From NCBI GenBank assembly GCA_947625315.1, contig CANQOE010000028.1, positions 1 through 9,962 on the forward strand: DNA of 9,962 nt. Direction: 5' to 3'. The stretch comes from an uncultured Bacilli bacterium. GTDB lineage: Bacteria; Bacillota_I; Bacilli_A; RF39; UBA660. The notes below the pieces were generated by a model. That model did not search any database, was not told the DNA's origin, and saw only the letters and a list, made by a program, of their open reading frames with translations. This document shows, in pieces, positions 6,315 through 9,962 of this stretch. Each line of letters begins with the position of its first letter. The first letter of the stretch is position 1. The translations under genes and the position numbers were made by a program.

Positions 6315-6800
6315 TTAACCTCCTATATATGCTTGATAAGCAGGGTTATCAACACTTATAAAATTTGATGATGTTCCCCGAACAGAGTATTTACCAAAAT
6401 CCCCAATTACCGGTAAAGTAAATTTATAAAATAATTGCAATTGGTAATAACTTGTAAGATTTGTTCCATGAAATTTTTTAATACAATAATAATAATGTTT
6501 ATTGGGTTGAACCTCTTCTAAAGAAGGGTTATTTAAATCAGTTGCCCCATAAAACCCGAGATTAATATTATCTTTAGAACAAATACCTGTTTCTTCATAA
6601 CGATTATTAATCAATAAATTATTTATTAATCCTAAAGATTTATCGTTTATTCCTTCATAACGTTCAATGATATCAATAGCTTCATTACGCGTTTTTAGAG
6701 TTTTAGAATATGTTAAAGTTAAAAAGATGTAAGAGGCAAATATTAAGATAAAAGTAATTACTAAACCTAGTAACCAAGTTCCACCATGGGCTTCACGCAT
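6315..6800 (-). CDS. TadE-like pseudopilin (second copy)
   Basis: A 161-residue protein. MREAHGG leads straight into a hydrophobic helix (about 8-30), followed by YSKTLKTRNEAIDIIERYEG, an alpha-helical stretch, and then an extracytoplasmic domain with two cysteines (C74, C106). The TadE-like pattern is inferred from this short-leader/helix layout and the pilus context. It is a tandem paralogue of the gene at 6812-7327. The two share the N-terminal M-R-E-x-x-G-G, the YSK...KNE/RNE segment, and a C-terminal block YYQLQLFYKFTLPVIG (118-133) matching YYQVKVFYTLGLPIIE. The start has a good RBS (TAGGAGG, 7 nt). TadE/TadF proteins are minor pilins or assembly factors of Tad pili; which role applies here is not visible. 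Confidence 0.7.
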   Translation of the reverse strand: MREAHGGTWLLGLVITFILIFASYIFLTLTYSKTLKTRNEAIDIIERYEGINDKSLGLINNLLINNRYEETGICSKDNINLGFYGATDLNNPSLEEVQPNKHYYYCIKKFHGTNLTSYYQLQLFYKFTLPVIGDFGKYSVRGTSSNFISVDNPAYQAYIGG

Positions 6801-6811
6801 TTTAAATCCTC

Positions 6812-7327
6812 CTAACTACACCAAGCTCCAGGAAGAGGAGCAGTTTCATTTATAAGATTACACTCATTAGGAGAATAAATCCGCGGAGTTTCCCCAGTAA
6901 TAGAGAAATCAGCGACTAATTCAATAATGGGTAAACCTAAAGTATAAAAAACTTTTACTTGATAATATAAAGCATTAGGTAATTCACTAGCAGATGCAGC
7001 TTTAACAGCATGAACACAAAAAGCCGCATTTTTAGCATTGTTACCTAAATATCTACCATCATTAAAAAAACCAACCCAATCATCATCACAATTACCCGTA
7101 CTACGATAATTAGAATCTTTAAAATAGTCGGTAATTTGATTGCTAAAATTAGCACAGATACCTGGTCCTGTACAAATACCACCTTGGTTTTTAATAATAT
7201 TAATTACTTCATTTTTGATATTATATGCCTTAGAATAGTTAATTGAAAAGCTAATATAACCCGCGAATAGTAAAATAAAAATTATTACTATTGTAAATAG
7301 AGCTGCACCACCTATAGATTCTCTCAT
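6812..7327 (-). CDS. TadE-like pseudopilin (first copy), six cysteines
   Basis: A 171-residue protein with MRESIGG, one transmembrane helix (about 8-29), a short helical YSKAYNIKNEVINIIK segment (31-46) and a larger external domain. Six cysteines (52, 58, 80, 104, 156, 170) lie in that domain, consistent with up to three disulfides. The C-terminal block (about 121-145, YYQVKVFYTLGLP then DFSITGE) is shared with the neighbour at 6315-6800, so the pair arose by duplication. The RBS AAGGTGG precedes the ATG. It sits third in the operon, after the two Flp-like proteins. It resembles TadE in layout, but the usual glutamate-containing prepilin motif is not evident, so it is called TadE-like only. 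Confidence 0.65.
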   Translation of the reverse strand: MRESIGGAALFTIVIIFILLFAGYISFSINYSKAYNIKNEVINIIKNQGGICTGPGICANFSNQITDYFKDSNYRSTGNCDDDWVGFFNDGRYLGNNAKNAAFCVHAVKAASASELPNALYYQVKVFYTLGLPIIELVADFSITGETPRIYSPNECNLINETAPLPGAWCS

Positions 7328-7343
7328 TTTACCACCTTTTTAA

Positions 7344-7601
7344 TTAACCTTTCCAAGTGCATGTAATTTTTTGCTCAGGATGACCTTTGACAGAACATTC
7401 AATTTTGCCATCATGAACATTTGAACAATTGCCATTTGCATCTTTATTTTCACAAACACAAATAGCTTCATCACATTTAATTTTAGTATTAAAGCCTTCG
7501 CTAATCATAGGCCATAGAAAGCCGAAGAAAAAGGCAATCAAACCAGCGACAATAATTACTACAATTACAGCCATATTAAGTTCTGAAGTTGCCTCTTTCA
7601 T
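7344..7601 (-). CDS. Flp-pilin-like protein, cysteine-rich (second pilin)
   Basis: An 85-residue protein: MKEATSELNM, a hydrophobic helix (about 10-30) ending FLWP, then a 55-residue polar domain with six cysteines (43, 48, 50, 59, 69, 81). The N-terminal layout matches small Flp-type pilins (acidic/basic leader, then one long helix), and it is a close paralogue of the next gene upstream: both read MKEAT(S/G)ELNM and F(G/A)FLWP. A C-terminal domain with several cysteines is unusual for Flp pilins, which are often about 50-60 residues. It is the second gene of the operon, 25 bp after the first. The RBS is AGTAGG. Pilin assignment is by inference from layout, duplication and neighbours. Confidence 0.65.
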   Translation of the reverse strand: MKEATSELNMAVIVVIIVAGLIAFFFGFLWPMISEGFNTKIKCDEAICVCENKDANGNCSNVHDGKIECSVKGHPEQKITCTWKG

Positions 7602-7626
7602 TTTAATTCCTACTTTCTATAATTAT

Positions 7627-7869
7627 TTATTTCTTAGTACTTTCACATTCAGTAATGTCTGCTCCGCCATTTGTTCCTGGATAAGTACAGCATCTTTCCC
7701 CGCCTTCTCCATTATTAGCGGTATATGTTCCTCCTGAGTTTTCACATGTATTACGTGATAAACCTTGTTGTATAGCAGGCCATAAAAATGCATAGAAGAA
7801 TGCAGCTACGGCAGCAATAGCAACAACTGTTATAACAGTCATATTTAATTCACCTGTTGCTTCTTTCAA
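7627..7869 (-). CDS. Flp-pilin-like protein (first pilin)
   Basis: An 80-residue protein: MKEATGELNM, a hydrophobic helix (about 10-30) ending FLWP, then a Gly/Asn-rich tail with four cysteines (42, 60, 61, 75). The start is TTG at 7869. AAAGGAGG lies 8 nt upstream (7885-7878), and the resulting N-terminus matches the paralogue at 7344-7601. A longer start at 7929 is impossible because that region is the promoter (-35 at 7929-7924). It is the first gene of the pilus operon, the usual position for the abundant major pilin. The helix, the duplicated small gene and the TadE/TadZ-like neighbours together suggest a structural pilin. Direct proof of export or processing is not in the sequence. Confidence 0.7.
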   Translation of the reverse strand: MKEATGELNMTVITVVAIAAVAAFFYAFLWPAIQQGLSRNTCENSGGTYTANNGEGGERCCTYPGTNGGADITECESTKK

Positions 7870-7877
7870 TTTTAATT

Positions 7878-7885
7878 CCTCCTTT
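7878..7885 (-). promoter_or_regulatory. RBS setting the TTG start of the first pilin
   Basis: AAAGGAGG lies 8 nt before the TTG at 7869-7867. It decides the start and excludes longer in-frame candidates. Confidence 0.75.
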
Positions 7886-7900
7886 GCTTTACTATTTATT

Positions 7901-7929
7901 ATTATACCTAACTTTAAAGTAAATATCAA
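7901..7929 (-). promoter_or_regulatory. Promoter of the pilus operon
   Basis: Minus strand -35 TTGATA (7929-7924), a 17-bp spacer, -10 TATAAT (7906-7901). The start is predicted at about 7895, giving a leader of about 25 nt to the pilin start. A second TTGACA (7952-7947) lies one spacer length upstream and may be a decoy or regulator site. Confidence 0.75.
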
Positions 7930-7967
7930 GTTTTTAAAAGATATTTTGTCAAATAAGTAGAAAAATA

Positions 7968-7997
7968 TTGTCTAATAAGGGTAAAATGTGATATATT
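7968..7997 (+). promoter_or_regulatory. Promoter of the CPBP/phosphoesterase pair
   Basis: -35 TTGTCT (7968-7973), 18-bp spacer, extended -10 TGATATATT (7989-7997 as TG, A, TATATT). Transcription would start at about 8004, leaving about 17 nt to the ATG at 8021. The RBS there (AGAAAG) is weak. Confidence 0.5.
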
Positions 7998-8020
7998 TAT
8001 ACTAGAAAGAATTGATTAGT

Positions 8021-8674
8021 ATGGTTAAATTAAAAGAATTATTTAAAGGAATAGGAACTATTGCTATTTATGTTGTAGTAGCTATTTTAGGAGGGTTATT
8101 ATTTGGCCCATTTTATTTTAATGCCAATATATTAATTGCTAGTTTAGCACAGTTAGCTACTTATAGTCTTTTAGTTTTTATATTAGCTTTACTCTATCAA
8201 AAAAGATTAAGAAATGATTTTAAAAGTTTTAAAAAAGAGAATATAAAAATTGCTTTAAAAAACTGGATATTAGGTTTAGGAATAATGGCTATATTTAATA
8301 TATTAATATCAATGTTTATTAAAGGAATGGCTACAAATGAAAGTTTAAATAGAGATTTATTATTTAAATATCCTCTTAGTAATATTATAAGTATGATTTT
8401 TTTAGGACCAATAAGTGAAGAAATTACCTTTCGAGCCAGTTTTAAAAAAGCTTTTGATAATAAATATTTATTTTGTATAGTTACGGGGTTAATTTTTGGA
8501 TTAGCCCATGTTATAGTGGATATATCTTTAACTCAAATATTATATATAATACCTTATGGAGCACTAGGTTTCTTTATGGCCAAAGCTTTTTATGAAACCG
8601 ATAATATATATGCTTCTTTAATAATGCATGTTATTCATAATGGAATATGTGTAGCTTTATTGTTGTTATTATAG
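8021..8674 (+). CDS. CPBP-family intramembrane metalloprotease
   Basis: A 217-residue polytopic membrane protein of the CPBP (Abi) family, glutamic-type/metal-dependent proteases that act within the membrane. All three catalytic motifs are present: EEITFR (133-138), FGLAH (159-163, His163) and HVIHN (203-207, H-x3-N). Six or more hydrophobic segments surround them. ATG at 8021 is preferred to TTG at 8012. Function of such proteins varies: maturation of peptides, immunity to bacteriocins, protein prenyl processing. No peptide substrate gene is adjacent, so the role stays open. It is followed 15 bp later by the phosphoesterase-like gene, whose RBS TAGGAG begins at its stop codon, so they form a two-gene unit. 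It is divergent from the pilus operon. Confidence 0.85.
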   Translation: MVKLKELFKGIGTIAIYVVVAILGGLLFGPFYFNANILIASLAQLATYSLLVFILALLYQKRLRNDFKSFKKENIKIALKNWILGLGIMAIFNILISMFIKGMATNESLNRDLLFKYPLSNIISMIFLGPISEEITFRASFKKAFDNKYLFCIVTGLIFGLAHVIVDISLTQILYIIPYGALGFFMAKAFYETDNIYASLIMHVIHNGICVALLLLL

Positions 8675-8689
8675 ATTAGGAGATAAAGA

Positions 8690-9514
8690 ATGGAAAAGAA
8701 AGAGAAAATAAAATTAAAATGGCGATTTAAAATTTTAATATTTTTAGTTATTGTTTTAGGGGTAATATTTGTATATGGACATAATATTAATGTTAAAGGT
8801 TTAAAAGTTGAGGAAATACCTATTTTTAATGAAAAGTTAAGTAAAGAATATGATGGATTTAAAATAGTGCAATTTGGCGATTTATTATATGGTAGTACAG
8901 TTTATGAAAAAGAATTAGAAAATGTTATTAAAGAAATTAATGCTTTAAATGCTGACGTTGTTGTTTTTACGGGAGATTTAGATAGCAATACTAGTATGAA
9001 TACAGAACAAAGAGATATGTTTATTAAATATTTAAAACAGATTAATGGACGGATTGCTAAATTAGCCATAATTGGTGATCACGACCAAAAATATTTGGAT
9101 GATTATAAAATAATTTTAGAAGATAGTAATTTTATTTTACTTGATAATGCTGTTAAAGAAATTTATGATGAAACAAATATTCCTTTGACTTTTATTGGAC
9201 TTACTAACACCAATAATATTGAGCAATTTTATAATAATGATTCTTTTAAAATAACTTTGATTCATAAACCAGATGAAATTAAAAATATTCAAAACTCCAA
9301 TTTAGTTTTCGCAGGGCATTCTTTAAGAGGCCAAATTATTATTCCTTTTATTGGGGGAATTAAAAAACAAGATGGAGCAAATATATATATAAATAATTAT
9401 TATAAAGTTAATAACCAAGAGATGTATGTTACAGGAGGAATTGGTTGTCAAGATATAGCTTTTAGAACTTTTAATAAACCTTCAATTACTCTTTATAGAT
9501 TATATAATTCTTAA
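8690..9514 (+). CDS. Membrane-anchored metallophosphoesterase-fold protein with altered metal ligands
   Basis: A 274-residue protein of the YkuE/YaeI-like calcineurin-type phosphoesterase family. One N-terminal transmembrane helix (about 13-30) is followed by the phosphoesterase domain (about 55-270). Motif order is intact: FKIVQFGDLLYG (57-68), VVVFTGDLDSN (90-100), IIGDHDQKY (127-135), ITLIHKPDE (188-196), FAGHSLRGQIIIPF (207-220). Several metal-binding positions deviate from the family's usual residues: D-x-H is D-L-L (66), GNH is GDH (Asp130), and GHxH is GHSL (Leu212). Retained are Asp64, Asp96, His131, His192 and His210. The protein could bind one metal, work with a different ion, or be inactive. 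The RBS TAGGAGATAAAGA precedes the ATG. The terminator follows directly, so it ends this operon. Family identity is good; activity is uncertain. Confidence 0.8.
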   Translation: MEKKEKIKLKWRFKILIFLVIVLGVIFVYGHNINVKGLKVEEIPIFNEKLSKEYDGFKIVQFGDLLYGSTVYEKELENVIKEINALNADVVVFTGDLDSNTSMNTEQRDMFIKYLKQINGRIAKLAIIGDHDQKYLDDYKIILEDSNFILLDNAVKEIYDETNIPLTFIGLTNTNNIEQFYNNDSFKITLIHKPDEIKNIQNSNLVFAGHSLRGQIIIPFIGGIKKQDGANIYINNYYKVNNQEMYVTGGIGCQDIAFRTFNKPSITLYRLYNS

Positions 9515-9532
9515 TCTATAAAGAGCTTTTTT
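9489..9532 (+). terminator. Strong intrinsic terminator of the CPBP/phosphoesterase pair
   Basis: A perfect 14-bp stem: CTCTTTATAGATTA (9489-9502) with TAATCTATAAAGAG (9512-9525), 9-nt loop, then C and six T. The 5' arm lies inside the last codons of the phosphoesterase gene and the TAA stop sits in the 3' arm. Confidence 0.85.
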
Positions 9533-9551
9533 ATGGGCAAAAAACTTTTAC

Positions 9552-9580
9552 TTGCATCTTACCCAATTTTATAGTATAGT
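9552..9580 (+). promoter_or_regulatory. Promoter of the structured RNA candidate
   Basis: -35 TTGCAT (9552-9557), a 17-bp spacer, -10 TATAGT (9575-9580). Start predicted at about 9586-9588, exactly where the 5' arm of the closing stem begins. Confidence 0.6.
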
Positions 9581-9586
9581 AAGTTT

Positions 9587-9836
9587 GGAGTGTTAGTTAT
9601 CTTTTTTTGTCTACCATTTAAGATTTTTCGTTTCTATTTTCCTCCTTTTAAGGGGGTTTTGGTAGAAAGGAGATCTTTATGGTTAATTCATTTTATAAAT
9701 TAATAAGTTTGTTTAATTTTGGACAAACAAATAGACATATAACTTCTACTCCTATTGTTATAATAGGTAAGGTAGAAATCAATGTCTACTTTATGTGTAT
9801 AAAGTAGATATATTAGATTAACTAACACTCTACATT
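9587..9836 (+). ncRNA. Candidate structured RNA of about 250 nt with paired ends
   Basis: The transcript would start at G9587/G9588 from the promoter at 9552-9580. Its first bases GAGTGTTAGTTA (9588-9599) pair perfectly over 12 bp with TAACTAACACTC (9819-9830). TCT/AGA (9600-9602, 9815-9817) extends the stem past one bulge. A short T run follows the stem (9835-9839). Inside are TCTACCA (9610-9616) with TGGTAGA (9660-9666), which encloses CCTCC/GGGGG (9641-9656); GTTTGT with ACAAAC (9707-9728); TTCTAC, CCTATT/AATAGG and GTAGAA (9744-9777); and TCTACTTTAT with ATAAAGTAGA (9785-9808). This is a multibranch architecture, not a rod. I see no tmRNA, RNase P or 6S hallmark. It also contains a 42-codon ORF. 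The class is unknown. Confidence 0.55.
9679..9807 (+). CDS. Possible 42-residue peptide inside the structured RNA
   Basis: ATG at 9679 follows AAAGGAG (9666-9672) at a good distance and is read for 42 codons to TAG. The peptide begins MVNSFYKLISLFNFG and ends VYFMCIK; it is hydrophobic-basic but without a clear long transmembrane helix. The reading frame runs through several hairpins, and the stop lies in the 3' arm of the hairpin 9785-9808. Support is the RBS plus an open frame in very AT-rich DNA. Against it is the strong secondary structure, so it may be chance. If real, the RNA would be bifunctional, or this would be a leader peptide. The product is unknown. Confidence 0.3.
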   Translation: MVNSFYKLISLFNFGQTNRHITSTPIVIIGKVEINVYFMCIK

Positions 9837-9903
9837 TTTATGTTAACATATTATTTAATTAATTGCTACTATTTTTTTTATTTTGTTAGTTGTGTTAAAC
9901 ATA

Positions 9904-9932
9904 ATGACTGATAAATAAAAAAATGTTATAAT
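9904..9932 (+). promoter_or_regulatory. Extended -10 promoter for a gene beyond the right edge
   Basis: -35-like ATGACT (9904-9909), 17-bp spacer, TGT then TATAAT (9924-9932): an extended -10. The start is predicted at about 9939. It is followed by a purine-rich RBS at 9954-9962. Confidence 0.6.
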
Positions 9933-9953
9933 TAAAATAGCCAAACAAAAGAT

Positions 9954-9962
9954 AAAGGAGGA
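9954..9962 (+). promoter_or_regulatory. Ribosome binding site of the next gene, cut by the window edge
   Basis: AAAGGAGGA at the window end implies a start codon within roughly the next 10 bases. The gene itself is not visible. Confidence 0.7.

Noticed and set aside
7429..7737. 102-codon plus-strand ORF
   Set aside because: It covers the two pilin genes in antisense and has no promoter or RBS of its own. The opposite strand carries two paralogous proteins with good RBSs.
7870..7929. Longer N-terminus of the first pilin starting at 7929
   Set aside because: That segment contains the operon promoter (-35 at 7929-7924, -10 at 7906-7901), and the TTG at 7869 has the strong RBS.
9587..9836. Structured RNA as 6S RNA, tmRNA or RNase P RNA
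   Set aside because: It is multibranched rather than a 6S-like rod, lacks a tRNA-like CCA end and lacks the conserved RNase P core sequences I can recall. The call is left as unclassified.
1..9962. CRISPR arrays, tRNAs, rRNAs, insertion sequences, attachment sites
   Set aside because: No direct repeats with regular spacers, no cloverleaf with CCA or T-loop sequence, and no transposase or integrase signatures were seen.
1..9962. Mycoplasma genetic code (TGA as Trp)
   Set aside because: The gene at 4471-5223 ends in TGA, Trp residues are encoded by TGG, and a SEDS cell-wall gene is present.

Overview
The window comes from an AT-rich, low-GC, Gram-positive-type bacterium. It is most likely an uncultured Bacillota/Bacilli lineage of the kind found in gut metagenomes (inference). 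The evidence is strong AGGAGG ribosome binding sites, frequent TTG starts, A/T-rich third positions, short intergenic gaps and T-tract terminators. TGA acts as a stop (end of the 4471-5223 gene) and Trp is TGG, so this is code 11 rather than the Mycoplasma code. A SEDS peptidoglycan polymerase implies a cell wall.

Left part (1-1785): two small minus-strand genes of unknown function, each a separate unit. The first, at 22-201, has its own promoter and a structured leader. Divergent from them is a plus-strand rodA/ftsW-type gene with no visible Shine-Dalgarno sequence.

Middle (1763-5251): a minus-strand operon with an extended -10 promoter. It encodes a membrane-anchored protein of unknown function, the GTPase Obg, a DUF3048 (YerB-like) protein and an unlisted 55-residue membrane protein whose ATG directly follows the DUF3048 stop. 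Between this operon and the convergent rodA-like gene lies a plus-strand RNA candidate of about 110 nt, with its own TTGACA/TAATAT promoter and a terminator.

Pilus block (5292-7929): five minus-strand genes read from one good promoter. They are two cysteine-containing Flp-pilin-like proteins, two TadE-like pseudopilins and a TadZ/CpaE-like ATPase with a degenerate P-loop. This looks like the structural and localisation module of a Tad-type pilus. The motor ATPase, inner-membrane platform and prepilin peptidase are not in the window.

Right part (7968-9532): a divergent plus-strand pair, a CPBP-family membrane protease and a membrane-anchored metallophosphoesterase-fold protein with altered metal ligands, closed by a 14-bp terminator.

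The 448-nt stretch 9515-9962 is not empty. It holds a sigma-A-type promoter, then a structured RNA candidate of about 250 nt whose two ends pair over 12 perfect base pairs. That RNA has three hairpins closed by the same UCUAC/GUAGA pairing and a 42-codon ORF with a strong ribosome binding site. A second promoter and an RBS for a gene beyond the edge follow. This RNA is the most novel-looking item, and the pilus module is the most coherent protein system.
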